A stretch of 64,000 nt of DNA from Streptomyces sp. NBC_00523 (GTDB lineage: Bacteria; Actinomycetota; Actinomycetes; Streptomycetales; Streptomycetaceae). Numbering within the stretch: position 1 is the stretch's first letter; each line of letters begins with the position of its first letter. Below the pieces are notes generated by a model. That model did no database searches and was not told where the DNA came from. It saw only the letters and a list, made by a program, of their open reading frames with translations. The position numbers and the translations under genes are program-made. Below, one piece after another: positions 17,699 to 26,481 of the stretch. Location of the stretch: NCBI RefSeq assembly GCF_036346615.1, contig NZ_CP107836.1, forward strand, positions 372,001 to 436,000. Direction: 5' to 3'.

Positions 17699-19807
17699 TC
17701 AGCCGCCCGAGCAGACCGCGCCGTTCAGGCGGAAGACGGCCGGGTCGGGGTTGGGGCCGTCGTTGGCGCCGACGAACCCGAAGGAGGCGGTCGAACCGCC
17801 GTCCGGCGCCAGCGGGCCCGCGCCGTCGGGAGCGGTGACCCGGACATGGGAACCGGTCTGGTGGAACGTGGCGTTCCAGCCGGAGTCCACCGCCTGGCCC
17901 GTGGTCGGCCAGTCCCAGTCCACCGTCCAGCCCGTGATCGGCGTGCCAGCCAGATTCCGCACGGTCACGGTGGTCACGAAGCCGTTGCCCCAGCTGGAGT
18001 CCCGGTGGTAGGTCACCGAGCAGACCGCGTCCGCCGGGGTGCCGGTGGTGAAGGTCAGGGGCGCGGACGGGCCGGAGGGCCGCCCCGCCGGGTCGGCGGC
18101 CAGCACGTTGACCGTGTGGGTGCTGCCCGGTGGCAGGTTCCGCAGGGTGACGGAGGTGCCGGTGGCCTCACCGACCAGGCGGGTGTGGGCGCCGTCGCGC
18201 TCCTGGACCAGGTAACGGGCCGCGCCCGTGGCACCGTCCCAGGTGAGGCGTGCGGTGGTGTCGGTGACCGCGTCCAGGCGCGGGGTGCCCGGGGTGCCCG
18301 CGGCCGAAGCGGCGGGCCCGGTCCCGGCCTCCGGTTCGAGGGTCACGGTGAGCAGGGCGTACGGGGGCACGGTGACCCGGGACGCGGACGCTTCGCCGTC
18401 GGTGACCTCGGTGATGTCGCTGTCGCCGCGTGCGTAGCGGCTGACCTCCGGCGCGGCGGCGGACGGGGTGAAGCCGTCGTAATCGAGAGCGACGGTCCGG
18501 GCGGTGTCCGGGTCCTTGTTGACGAGCATGACGCTCAGCCGTCCGTCGTCGCGGAGCACGGCGTGTGCCGAGACGTCCTGCGCGGAGGACTCGGCGGCGA
18601 CCATCGTGTCGCCCGCGGTGCCCAGTCGGGCGGTCATCTTCATCCCGTAGTACGGGGCGAAGGGCGTGTTCGGTGCCGGTTCGCAGACGTCGCCGGTGCA
18701 GGCGCCGCTGGACAGCATGCCCATGTCGCCGTAGTCGGTCTCGCCGTCGACGGTGGTGATCTCCCCGGCGCCGTTGTGGGTGTTCCACCAGTCGACGTTG
18801 AACACGCCGTTCTCCAGCGCCGTCATGAACGCGTCGGCGGCGAACAGGCCGTTGGGGCGGGCGGTGAGCCGGGCGCCGCCGGTGTTGGTGTTGATCTCGG
18901 TGAGCGCGATCCCGATGTCGGGTGAGTGCGCGCCCGCGACCCGGTCGATCTGGTTGCGCACCTCCCGGAGTTCACCGGGCAGCTTGGCCAGCTTCGACAG
19001 GGCCGCGTCGGCGGTGGTGTCCGAGCCGCCCGCGTACCAGTGGACGCTGACGAAGTCGATGACGTCGGCCACGGCCGGGAGCACGGTGTGGTTCCAGTCG
19101 CCGGAGTCGCCGTCGCCGACGACTCCGTCCGGCCACTCCCCCGGGCTGGTGAGGACCGCGCCGATCTTGACCGTGGGGTCGACGGCCTTCATCGCCGCCG
19201 CGTAGGCGCGTACCTCGCGCGCGTACTCCTGCGGGCTCTTGTCCGCGTGCTCGTCGTTCTCCCAGCCGCTGCCGTAGTGGCCGTTGCCGTAGATCTCGTT
19301 GCCGATCTCCCAGTACTTCGCGCCGTACTTCTTGGTGACGTTCGCGTACCTGACCCAGCCGGCCGCCTCCTCCGGGGTGCCGGAGCCGTAGTTGGCGATG
19401 AGGATCGGCTGCGCCCCGGCGTCGCGGACGGTGCCCATGAAGGCGTCGAAGCCGGTGCCCGGGGCGACGTAGCCGCCGGGTGCCGTGTGCGTCTCCCAGT
19501 GGTAGATGTCCGCGTACGAACCTCCCGGGTAGCGCATCACCCCGACGTCGGCCGCCGTCATCAGGTCCGCCACCTCGGGGTCGTTCATGTGCGCGTCCCA
19601 GATGGCGGTGTTGACCCCGCGGGCGGATCCGGTCAGCGTGCCCAGCGACGCCTGGGCGTTCACCTGTACGTCGACGTCCGCGCCGGCCCGCGGTGCGGCG
19701 GGGGCCGCGCCGGTCAGCGAGGCCAGCACGGCGAGCGAGGCGGCCAGGACGGCGGCGGCGCGTGCGAGGTGGCGGGGGCGTTGCGGGGATCTGTGCGTTG
19801 GCGCCAT
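17699..19807 (-). CDS. Secreted clan-A-type glycoside hydrolase with FN3 and CBM2
   Basis: 702 residues from the ATG at 19807 (AGGAAGGA upstream). Order: Sec signal peptide (to about residue 40), catalytic (beta/alpha)8 domain (about 50-370), beta-sandwich region, FN3 domain (about 490-570), and a C-terminal cellulose-binding CBM2 (about 585-700) with terminal Cys and several Trp (GWTVDWDWP, SGWNATF). WEIGNEIYG holds the expected acid/base Glu; IALTEINTNTG probably holds the nucleophile. It resembles arabinofuranosidase- or GH44-like enzymes but the family is uncertain. A perfect CebR operator sits upstream, so a plant cell-wall (cellulose or hemicellulose) substrate is likely. Confidence 0.85.
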   Translation of the reverse strand: MAPTHRSPQRPRHLARAAAVLAASLAVLASLTGAAPAAPRAGADVDVQVNAQASLGTLTGSARGVNTAIWDAHMNDPEVADLMTAADVGVMRYPGGSYADIYHWETHTAPGGYVAPGTGFDAFMGTVRDAGAQPILIANYGSGTPEEAAGWVRYANVTKKYGAKYWEIGNEIYGNGHYGSGWENDEHADKSPQEYAREVRAYAAAMKAVDPTVKIGAVLTSPGEWPDGVVGDGDSGDWNHTVLPAVADVIDFVSVHWYAGGSDTTADAALSKLAKLPGELREVRNQIDRVAGAHSPDIGIALTEINTNTGGARLTARPNGLFAADAFMTALENGVFNVDWWNTHNGAGEITTVDGETDYGDMGMLSSGACTGDVCEPAPNTPFAPYYGMKMTARLGTAGDTMVAAESSAQDVSAHAVLRDDGRLSVMLVNKDPDTARTVALDYDGFTPSAAAPEVSRYARGDSDITEVTDGEASASRVTVPPYALLTVTLEPEAGTGPAASAAGTPGTPRLDAVTDTTARLTWDGATGAARYLVQERDGAHTRLVGEATGTSVTLRNLPPGSTHTVNVLAADPAGRPSGPSAPLTFTTGTPADAVCSVTYHRDSSWGNGFVTTVTVRNLAGTPITGWTVDWDWPTTGQAVDSGWNATFHQTGSHVRVTAPDGAGPLAPDGGSTASFGFVGANDGPNPDPAVFRLNGAVCSGG

Positions 19808-19856
19808 GGGTGATCCTTCCTGGGATCTCGGCGGCACGGATGGAGTGGGACAGGAG

Positions 19857-19874
19857 CATGGGAGCGCTCCCATG
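19857..19874. promoter_or_regulatory. CebR box (cellobiose/cellotriose-responsive operator)
   Basis: CATGGGAGCGCTCCCATG is a perfect 18-bp palindrome. Its core, TGGGAGCGCTCCCA (19859-19872), is identical to the published Streptomyces CebR consensus as I remember it. It lies 49 bases upstream of the hydrolase start, where a LacI-type repressor would block transcription. Confidence 0.9.
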
Positions 19875-20018
19875 ATGGGGAGGGGCGTGACGCCCTGTCA
19901 ACGGCCGCGGCAGGCAAGGGAACTGAGCCGAATGGGGGCTTCCGGAGCGGCCTCGGCCTTCTCTACTGTCGATGACCGGTGCCGATGACCGGCTCATCCG
20001 GAACTACTGGGAGATCAC

Positions 20019-20228
20019 ATGAAGGCACAGACCTTGTTCTGCTATACGTGCGATTCCGACGAGATGCACCGGCCCCTCACGGACGACGAGAAGTCCTGGC
20101 TGAGGGGTGAGACGGGACGCGCGAAGGTGGACGAGTTCTTCATGTGCGAGGCACCGACGTGCCGCAATGTCCGCAGCGGCTACGTCAAGCGCCCGTTCCA
20201 CCCGGTCATCCGCATTCCGGTGCCCTGA
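20019..20228 (+). CDS. Small conserved protein with four paired cysteines
   Basis: 69 residues. GGGAG lies upstream of the ATG. It has CYTC near the start and MCEAPTC in the middle, two Cys pairs about 32 residues apart, which looks like a small zinc ribbon or treble-clef fold. No known family recognised. Upstream there is a short direct repeat (CGATGACCGG at 19970-19979 and 19983-19992) of unknown meaning. A strong hairpin follows, so it is probably monocistronic. Confidence 0.65.
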   Translation: MKAQTLFCYTCDSDEMHRPLTDDEKSWLRGETGRAKVDEFFMCEAPTCRNVRSGYVKRPFHPVIRIPVP

Positions 20229-20260
20229 CCCGTCCGCGCGGCTCCGACCATCCGCCGATG

Positions 20261-20286
20261 CGCCCTCCCCCGCGCGGGGGAGGGCG
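20261..20286 (+). terminator. Terminator hairpin
   Basis: Perfect 11-bp stem, CGCCCTCCCCC with GGGGGAGGGCG, and a 4-nt loop, 32 bases after the small Cys-rich protein gene. Confidence 0.8.
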
Positions 20287-20337
20287 CTCGTCCGCGGAGC
20301 CGACGCTCCGTCACCGGCTTTCGGCAACGGTGGATCC

Positions 20338-20607
20338 ATGCCGATCAGCCTCTCTCCTGACGCCACCGCGCCGAGCGCCACCGAACGCCCTGCTCCGGCT
20401 TGGGCGCTCCGGTTCGCGCGGGCCCTGATCGCGCTGTGGGACACCATGCCCCTGGCCTGGTTCGGCCTGTTCGGCTTTCACGAGGTCGGCTTCAGCAACG
20501 GCTGGTGGATGGCGCCGGCCCGCGTGTGCATCAGCCCGGTGATGCTGTGGGGCCCGATCGTGCTCGCCCTCACGTACGCGTACTACCGTCGTCGCCGGGC
20601 AGCTTGA
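20338..20607 (+). CDS. Small membrane protein
   Basis: 89 residues. Two hydrophobic stretches (ALIALWDTMPLAWFGLFGFHEV and VMLWGPIVLALTYAYY) and a basic C-terminus (RRRRAA) suggest a one- or two-span membrane protein with the tail in the cytosol. The RBS is weak (GGTGGA). It is followed after 24 bases by the amidotransferase gene, which has its own strong RBS, so the two may be cotranscribed. Family not recognised. Confidence 0.5.
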   Translation: MPISLSPDATAPSATERPAPAWALRFARALIALWDTMPLAWFGLFGFHEVGFSNGWWMAPARVCISPVMLWGPIVLALTYAYYRRRRAA

Positions 20608-20631
20608 CGCGTACGAGGAGGTTGATGTCCT

Positions 20632-21348
20632 GTGTCCGTCCTGGTCGTGCAGAACACCGCGCGTGGAGGTCCCGGGCGAGTCGGTGACTGGTTGAGTGCG
20701 GCGGGGCTCGGGCTGCGGGTGCTGCGTCCGTACGCCGGTGAGGCGCTGCCCTCCGCGCTCGGCGGCCGCCCGCTCGTCGTGCTCGGCGGCGGCTTCCTCC
20801 CCGACGACGACGCACGCGCGCCCTGGCTCGCCGCCACCCGCCGCCTGGTGGCGCAGGCGCTGGCGGACGGCACACCGATGCTGGGGATCTGCCTGGGCGG
20901 GCAGATGCTCGCCCAGGTGGCGGGCGGGATGGTGCGGGCCGCGCACGGCGAGCCGGAGTACGGCAGCACGACGATCCGGCTGCGGCCCGAAGCCGCGGAC
21001 GACCCGCTGTTCTCGGGGCTGGGTGAGACGGTGCCCGCGGTCGAGCGGCACGTCGACGCGATCACCCGGCTCCCGGCGGGGGCGGCCTGGCTCGCCTCCA
21101 GCGACCGCTGCCCGTATCAGGCCTTCCGGGTGGGGAACCGGGCCTGGGGCGTGCAGTTCCACCCGGAAGCGGAGGCCCGGAACATCACCGCGTGGGACCG
21201 CGACCGGCTGGCCGCCCTGGGCCTCGACCGGGACCGGCTGCACGCTCGGGCCGTGGCCGACGAAGAGGCCGCCGTCGCGGCGTGGTCCGTCTTCACCGGA
21301 CGGTTCGCGTCCGTGTGCCGCTCCCCTGGGCGGGAGCGTCGGCCGTAG
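20632..21348 (+). CDS. Class I glutamine amidotransferase-like protein
   Basis: 238 residues from a GTG preceded by GAGGAGG. The GATase-1 triad is visible: nucleophile Cys in GICLGGQML (near residue 86) and His/Glu in VQFHPEAE (near 175). Single-domain, like the GMP-synthase-like amidotransferases (GuaA N-domain, YfeJ type) that act on glutamyl bonds or supply ammonia. No synthetase partner is next door, so the substrate is unknown. It ends 13 bases from the convergent DUF6292-like gene. Confidence 0.85.
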   Translation: MSVLVVQNTARGGPGRVGDWLSAAGLGLRVLRPYAGEALPSALGGRPLVVLGGGFLPDDDARAPWLAATRRLVAQALADGTPMLGICLGGQMLAQVAGGMVRAAHGEPEYGSTTIRLRPEAADDPLFSGLGETVPAVERHVDAITRLPAGAAWLASSDRCPYQAFRVGNRAWGVQFHPEAEARNITAWDRDRLAALGLDRDRLHARAVADEEAAVAAWSVFTGRFASVCRSPGRERRP

Positions 21349-21361
21349 GGGGCGGGTACGT

Positions 21362-22153
21362 TCAGCGCCGCTCGTTCGCGTAGACGAACGCCGCGCAGTG
21401 CTCGTCCACGTCCTTCCGGCCGTGCCGGGCCCGCAGTGACAGATCCGAGGCCAGTCTCCGCGCGAGCTCCCGGGCGTCACCCTGCGGCGCCGCCCCCTCC
21501 GCGTACTCCAGAAGCGTGCGCAACGCGTGCAGTTCGCCGCTACGGAAGACCATCTCGACGACCTCCTGCTCCCGCGCAGCCAGAGCGCTCACCACACGCT
21601 TCCCGTACGCGTCGGCGCGTCGGCTCGCGAACCGGCGTTCATGGTCCCGGAATCGCTCCGCGCCCTCGTACGTGTCGAAGACCGCGAGCCGCTCCAGCAG
21701 CTCCTCCGGCTCCGTGTGCGACGTGCGGTAGAAGGGCCGGTCCTCGCTGCCCGCGAAGTCCGGATCCAGTCGGGCCTCGGAGAAGAACGCGGCGACCCGG
21801 CCGGGTTCGGGCGTCAGGCCGCCGCCCATCCAGCGGGCGGACTCGTGCAGACTCTGGCCCGAGCCCTCGGGTATGCGGAAGAAGCACCAGCCCGACACAC
21901 CGCACCACAGCAGCCCCGCGTCCCGACCCCCGCCGAAGGACGCCCGGCAGAACCCGCCGGTGAACTCCACGCTGCCTTCCACGTCCGCGCCGAAGTCGTC
22001 CTGGCTTTCGTCGTCGTAGGCCCCGTACGCCGAGATCGCGGCCACGGGCAGACCCTCGTCGAGGAGTCGGCTCGCCACGACCGCCATGTAGTGACCGATG
22101 GCGGATTCGAGATCGTCCCTCACCTGCTGAGCGTCTTCCTGATCGTCGGTCAC
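21362..22153 (-). CDS. DUF6292-like protein
   Basis: 263 residues from the GTG at 22153. The N-terminal part (LESAIGHYMAVVASRLLDEGLPVAAISAY ... LLWCGVSGWCFFRIPEG) resembles the actinobacterial DUF6292 domain. The middle is rich in charged helices (ERFRDHERRFASRRADAYGKRVVSALAAREQEVVEMVF), possibly a coiled coil. No signal peptide or membrane span. DUF6292 proteins are usually small and near regulatory genes; the function is unknown. Its 5' end faces the siderophore-uptake promoter. Confidence 0.55.
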   Translation of the reverse strand: MTDDQEDAQQVRDDLESAIGHYMAVVASRLLDEGLPVAAISAYGAYDDESQDDFGADVEGSVEFTGGFCRASFGGGRDAGLLWCGVSGWCFFRIPEGSGQSLHESARWMGGGLTPEPGRVAAFFSEARLDPDFAGSEDRPFYRTSHTEPEELLERLAVFDTYEGAERFRDHERRFASRRADAYGKRVVSALAAREQEVVEMVFRSGELHALRTLLEYAEGAAPQGDARELARRLASDLSLRARHGRKDVDEHCAAFVYANERR

Positions 22154-22286
22154 GCCTGTTCTCCCGATTCGGCTCCGGTCCCAGTTCCGCTCAAAGCCGT
22201 TCCCCGAGATCGCGCTCGTACACCGCGGCCACGCGACGCCCGTAGGCGCCCTTACCCCCGCGTACAACCCATGGATAACGTTGGCA

Positions 22287-22305
22287 TAAGGTGAGCCTCA
22301 CCTAA
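22287..22305. promoter_or_regulatory. Iron box (DmdR/DtxR-type operator)
   Basis: TAAGGTGAGCCTCACCTAA is a 19-bp near-perfect palindrome (8 of 9 positions about a central C) close to the DtxR/IdeR/DmdR consensus TTAGGTTAGGCTAACCTAA. It lies 35 bases upstream of the siderophore-binding lipoprotein start, so the importer should be derepressed under iron limitation. Confidence 0.9.
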
Positions 22306-22339
22306 TCATTCAATGGTGAACAAAACGAGGAGCACGTTC

Positions 22340-23380
22340 ATGTCATATCGGCGCCGTGGAACAGCCGCAGTCGCCCTCGCCGTCGCTGCCGCGCTGTCGC
22401 TGGCCGCGTGCGGCGCCGATTCCTCCGGCAACGGCGGCTCCTCCTCCCAGGGGTCCAAGGACTCGAAGTCGGTCGCCAAGGGCGGCAAGGACTTCGGCGA
22501 CGCGGCGGCGAAGACCGCGGCGCTCGGCACGGACGCGAAGCCCGGTCAGTGGCCGCGCACGGTCAAGCACGCCATGGGCAGCACCGAGATCAAGGAGCAG
22601 CCGAAGCGCGTGGTCGTGCTCGACGTCGGTGAGCTCGACAACGTCGTGTCGCTCGGCGTGAAGCCGGTCGGTCTCGCGCCGACCGAGGGGTCGCCGGAGC
22701 TGCCCTCGTATCTCAAGAAGGACGCGGGCACCCCGAAGAACATCGGCACGATCAACAGCCTCAACCTGGAGGCGATCGCCGCGCTCAAGCCCGACCTGAT
22801 CCTGGGCAGCCAGCTGCGCGCCGCCAATTCCTACGACGAGCTGTCGAAGATCGCGCCCACGGTCTTCTCCATCCGGCCCGGGTTCACCTGGAAGGAGAAC
22901 TACCTCCTCAACGCCGCCGCGCTGGACAAGACGGCACAGGCCGAGGCGAACCTCGCCGCGTACAAGAAGAAGACCAGGGCCCTCGGGGACAAGCTCGGGG
23001 CGGACAAGCCGACCGTGTCAATGGTCCGCTACCTGCCCGACGGTCTGATCCGGCTCTACGCCAACGACTCCTTCATCGGCACCATCCTCAAGGACGTCGG
23101 CATCCCGCGCCCCAAGAACCAGGACATCGCGGACCTGGCGGCCGAGGTGAGCGCCGAGAACATCGACCAGGCCGACGCCGACTTCATCTTCACGGGCGTG
23201 TACGGCGATGCCAAGGCGACCGACAAGAGCAAGGCGCAGGCCAACCCGCTCTGGAAGAACCTGAAGGCGGTCAAGGACGGCCACGCCTTCGACGTGCCGG
23301 ACGAGACCTGGTACCTGGGCCTCGGTGTGACCGCCGCCGACGAGGTCCTCGGCGACCTCGAGAAGTACCTGACGGCCTGA
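22340..23380 (+). CDS. Ferrisiderophore ABC transporter, substrate-binding lipoprotein
   Basis: 346 residues from ATG 22340, chosen for GAGGAG 8 bases upstream; an ATG at 22313 is nine codons earlier. The signal ends in a lipobox, LSLAAC, near residue 24. The body is a FecB/FhuD/FepB-type clamshell: KRVVVLDVGELDNVVSLGVKPVG, LNLEAIAALKPDLILGSQLR, and a C-terminal YLGLGVTAADEVLGDLEKYL. It captures a ferric siderophore at the cell surface and hands it to the two FecCD permeases encoded next. An iron box controls it. The exact siderophore cannot be read. Confidence 0.93.
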   Translation: MSYRRRGTAAVALAVAAALSLAACGADSSGNGGSSSQGSKDSKSVAKGGKDFGDAAAKTAALGTDAKPGQWPRTVKHAMGSTEIKEQPKRVVVLDVGELDNVVSLGVKPVGLAPTEGSPELPSYLKKDAGTPKNIGTINSLNLEAIAALKPDLILGSQLRAANSYDELSKIAPTVFSIRPGFTWKENYLLNAAALDKTAQAEANLAAYKKKTRALGDKLGADKPTVSMVRYLPDGLIRLYANDSFIGTILKDVGIPRPKNQDIADLAAEVSAENIDQADADFIFTGVYGDAKATDKSKAQANPLWKNLKAVKDGHAFDVPDETWYLGLGVTAADEVLGDLEKYLTA

Positions 23381-23416
23381 GGGCCGCGGACCGAGAAGAG
23401 AGAGTGAGCACGGCGC

Positions 23417-24427
23417 ATGTCGCCAACCGACCTCACCCGCCGACGGGCGGGCTGGCTGCTGGCCGGAGCGGCGATGCTGCTGGTCGCTGTCCTGCTGAGC
23501 CTCACCGTCGGCAGCCGCCAGATCGCGCCGGGGGACGCGCTGCAGGCGCTGTTCCACGACGGCGGCAGCGACGACGCCCAAGTGGTACGCGCGCTGCGGG
23601 TGCCCCGGACGGTGATCGGTGTGCTCGCGGGCGCCGCGCTCGCTCTCGCGGGAACGGTCATGCAGGGCATCACCCGCAACCCCATCGCTGAACCGGGCAT
23701 CCTCGGCGTGAGCCAGGGCGCTTCGGTCGGCGTGGTGACCGCGATCGCCTTCTTCGGGGTGCACTCGCTGAACGGCTACGTGTGGTTCGCGTTCGCCGGA
23801 GCGGCGCTGGCCGGGGTGGGTGTGTACGCGGTCGCCAGCGGCGGGCGCGGCGGGGCCTCACCGGTCAAACTCGCCCTGGCGGGGGCCGCGATGAACGCGT
23901 TCCTCGCCTCGCTGGTGTCCGGGATCGCCACCACCAACGCGCGGGCCCTGGACGAGTTCCGGTTCTGGCAGGTCGGCTCGATCGGGGGGCGCGACGGCGA
24001 AGTGATCGGCCAGGTATGGCCGTTCGTCCTGGCCGGGATGGTCCTGGTCGCGATGATCGCCCGGGGTCTGGACGCGCTCGCGCTGGGCGACGACGCCGCG
24101 CGGAACCTCGGCAACAACGTCGGGCGGCTGCGGGCCCTCGGTGCCCTCGGCGCGCTCGTGCTCACCGGGGCGGCCGTGGCGTCGGTGGGCCCGATCGCCT
24201 TCACCGGTCTGGCCGTTCCGCACATCGCCCGCGCGCTGGTGGGCACGGCACACCGCTGGGTGCTGCCGCTGGCGGCCCTGCTGGGTCCGGTGATGATCCT
24301 CGGCTCCGACGTGCTCGGACGCGTTCTCTTCCCGCCTTCGGAGGTGCCGGTGGCGGTCATGACCGCCCTGATCGGTGTGCCGTTCCTGGTCGCGCTGGTG
24401 CGGCGCCGGAAGGTGGTGGCGGCGTGA
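23417..24427 (+). CDS. Ferrisiderophore ABC transporter, FecCD permease 1
   Basis: 336 residues with eight to ten membrane segments. Family landmarks: VPRTVIGVLAGAALALAGTVMQGITRNPIAEPGILGVSQGASVGVV near the N-terminus, and GPIAFTGLAVPHIARALVG, the cytosolic loop that contacts the ATPase, near residue 260. The start is an ATG at 23417, 36 bases after the binding protein stop, with purine-rich sequence rather than a clean RBS upstream. It overlaps permease 2 by 4 bases. Confidence 0.93.
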   Translation: MSPTDLTRRRAGWLLAGAAMLLVAVLLSLTVGSRQIAPGDALQALFHDGGSDDAQVVRALRVPRTVIGVLAGAALALAGTVMQGITRNPIAEPGILGVSQGASVGVVTAIAFFGVHSLNGYVWFAFAGAALAGVGVYAVASGGRGGASPVKLALAGAAMNAFLASLVSGIATTNARALDEFRFWQVGSIGGRDGEVIGQVWPFVLAGMVLVAMIARGLDALALGDDAARNLGNNVGRLRALGALGALVLTGAAVASVGPIAFTGLAVPHIARALVGTAHRWVLPLAALLGPVMILGSDVLGRVLFPPSEVPVAVMTALIGVPFLVALVRRRKVVAA

Positions 24428-25503
24428 GCAACCTCGAAGCCACCGTCACCCCGCGTCTGCGCCCCGCCGGGCATGAGGTGCTGCGGCGCGGGCGGGCGAG
24501 TTTCCTCGTACACCGCCGGGCGGCGGTCGTCGCCCTGGTGCTCGCGGTGCTGCTGGCGTGCGCGGTGGTGGCGTATCTGTGCGTCGGCGAGTCGTTCGTG
24601 GCGCCGTCCGAGGTCGTACGCGTCCTGCTCGGCCGCCCCAGCCCCGACGAACTCGTGGTGGGCACGCTGCGGTTGCCGCGTCTGGTCGTGGGGCTCCTCG
24701 CCGGGGTGGCGTTCGGTGTCGCGGGGGCGCTGGTGCAGACCGTCGCCCGCAACCCGCTGGCCAGCCCCGACGTCATCGGCGTCACCCATGGGGCGGGTGC
24801 GGCCACGGTCGCCGCGCTGAGCTTCAACGCCGTGGCCGCCGACGCGCTGCCCTATGTCTCCGTGGCCGGTGGCCTGGCGGCGGCCCTGCTCGTGTACGTG
24901 TGCGCGTGGCGGGGCGGGCTGCACTCCTCCCGCTTCGTCCTGGTCGGCATCGGGGTGTCGGTCGCGCTCGGCTCGCTGACCCAGCTGCTGCTGACCAAGG
25001 GCGACTATCTGGTGGCCCAGCAGGCCAAGGTCTGGCTCACGGGCTCGCTCAACAGCCGCGGTTACGACGAGGCGGGACCGCTCGTCGTCGTCCTGCTCGT
25101 CGGCCTGCCGGCGGCCCTGTGGGCGGCGCGGGCCCAGCGCGGCGCGTCGTTCGACGACGACACCGCGACCGCGCTCGGACTGCGCCTCGGCCGGGTCCGG
25201 CTCGGGCTGACCGTGCTCGGCGTGGTCCTGGCGTCGGTGGCGACCGGCGCGGTGGGGCCGGTCGACTTCGTGGCGCTGCTCGCCCCGCAGATCGCGCGCC
25301 GCCTCACCCGCACCGCGCAGACCCCGCTGCTGTCGTCGGCGCTCGCCGGGGCGCTGATCGTCGTGGTCGCGGACCTGCTGGCCCGCCGCCTGTTCTCCCC
25401 GGTCGAGCTGCCGACCGGTGTCCTCACCGCCGTGGTGGGGGCGCCGTACCTGATGTGGCTCATCGTCCGTACCCGTAGCCGATCCGGAGGCATCTCGTCA
25501 TGA
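24424..25503 (+). CDS. Ferrisiderophore ABC transporter, FecCD permease 2
   Basis: 359 residues from a GTG overlapping the permease 1 stop. It has a ~40-residue cytosolic N-terminal extension, then the FecCD core: [43 protein letters not shown] and [19 protein letters not shown] (ATPase-contact loop). Paralogue of permease 1, giving a heterodimeric channel. Overlaps the ATPase gene by 4 bases. Confidence 0.93.
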   Translation: MSNLEATVTPRLRPAGHEVLRRGRASFLVHRRAAVVALVLAVLLACAVVAYLCVGESFVAPSEVVRVLLGRPSPDELVVGTLRLPRLVVGLLAGVAFGVAGALVQTVARNPLASPDVIGVTHGAGAATVAALSFNAVAADALPYVSVAGGLAAALLVYVCAWRGGLHSSRFVLVGIGVSVALGSLTQLLLTKGDYLVAQQAKVWLTGSLNSRGYDEAGPLVVVLLVGLPAALWAARAQRGASFDDDTATALGLRLGRVRLGLTVLGVVLASVATGAVGPVDFVALLAPQIARRLTRTAQTPLLSSALAGALIVVVADLLARRLFSPVELPTGVLTAVVGAPYLMWLIVRTRSRSGGISS

Positions 25504-26330
25504 GCCGCCCGTCCGCCAGCCGCCTCTCGGCGCACGACCTGACCCTCGCCTATGAGGACCGCACCGTGGTCGAGGGCCTGGACCTGGAGATACCCGACGC
25601 CAAGGTGACCATCGTCGTCGGGCCCAACGCCTGCGGAAAGTCGACGCTCCTGCGGGCGCTCGGCCGTCTCCTCAAGCCGCGGCGCGGTGCCGTGCTCCTG
25701 GACGGCGCCGAACTGGCCGGCCTCCCCGCCAAGGAGATCGCGCGGACCGTCGGCGTGCTCCCGCAGTCCCCCACGCCGCCCGACGGCATCACCGTCGCCG
25801 ACCTCGTGGCGCGGGGCCGGCAGCCGCACCAGAAGTGGTGGCAGCAGTGGTCGGAGGCCGACGAGCGCGCCGTGAGCGAGGCGCTGGAGCGTACGAACAC
25901 GGCGTCCCTCGCCGACCGGCCGGTGGACGAACTCTCCGGGGGTCAGCGCCAGCGCGTGTGGATCGCGATGGCCCTGGCGCAGGACACCGAACTCCTGCTG
26001 TTGGACGAGCCCACGACGTATCTGGACGTCGCCCATCAGGTGGAGGTCCTGGACCTGGTGCGCCGTCTCAATCTGGAGCGGGGGCGCACCGTCGTCGCCG
26101 TGCTGCACGACCTGAACCAGGCCATCCGCTACGCCGATCACCTCGTCGCGATGAAGGACGGGCGCATCGTGGCGCAGGGGGCGCCGGACGAGGTGGTCAC
26201 CACGGAGATGGTGCAGGAGGTCTTCGGGCTGTCGTCGGTCATCATCCCGGATCCCCTCACGGGCGGCCGCCTCGTCGTCCCGGGGTACAGCTGGCAGCCG
26301 TCGGCGGCGGAGAAGACGATCACGCGCTGA
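25500..26330 (+). CDS. Ferrisiderophore ABC transporter, ATP-binding protein
   Basis: 276 residues. Walker A is GPNACGKST, with the usual FepC-family Cys before the GKS; signature [17 protein letters not shown]; Walker [14 protein letters not shown]-loop VLHDLNQA. Closest in form to FepC/FecE/ViuC. Last gene of the four-gene importer operon (binding protein, two permeases, ATPase) driven from the iron box. A 151-base gap to the hydrolase gene may hold a second promoter. Confidence 0.95.
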   Translation: MSRPSASRLSAHDLTLAYEDRTVVEGLDLEIPDAKVTIVVGPNACGKSTLLRALGRLLKPRRGAVLLDGAELAGLPAKEIARTVGVLPQSPTPPDGITVADLVARGRQPHQKWWQQWSEADERAVSEALERTNTASLADRPVDELSGGQRQRVWIAMALAQDTELLLLDEPTTYLDVAHQVEVLDLVRRLNLERGRTVVAVLHDLNQAIRYADHLVAMKDGRIVAQGAPDEVVTTEMVQEVFGLSSVIIPDPLTGGRLVVPGYSWQPSAAEKTITR

Positions 26331-26481
26331 CGGGGCCGGAGCGTCGAAACCCTGACATTCCCCTGACCGGGCGGAGGCGGAGTTCTGCGGTAGTCCTGAA
26401 CCGGCATGCCTTGTCCCGTCCGTCGGGCGCGCCCGATGCTGGAGAGGAGCCCGCGGTGGACCTCGACCAGAACGGGAACGC

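Noticed and set aside
20632..21348. Amidotransferase as a diazo/hydrazine gene of a kinamycin-like cluster
   Set aside because: It lies 13 kb from the PKS, in a different neighbourhood, and no N-N bond-forming partner genes are present.
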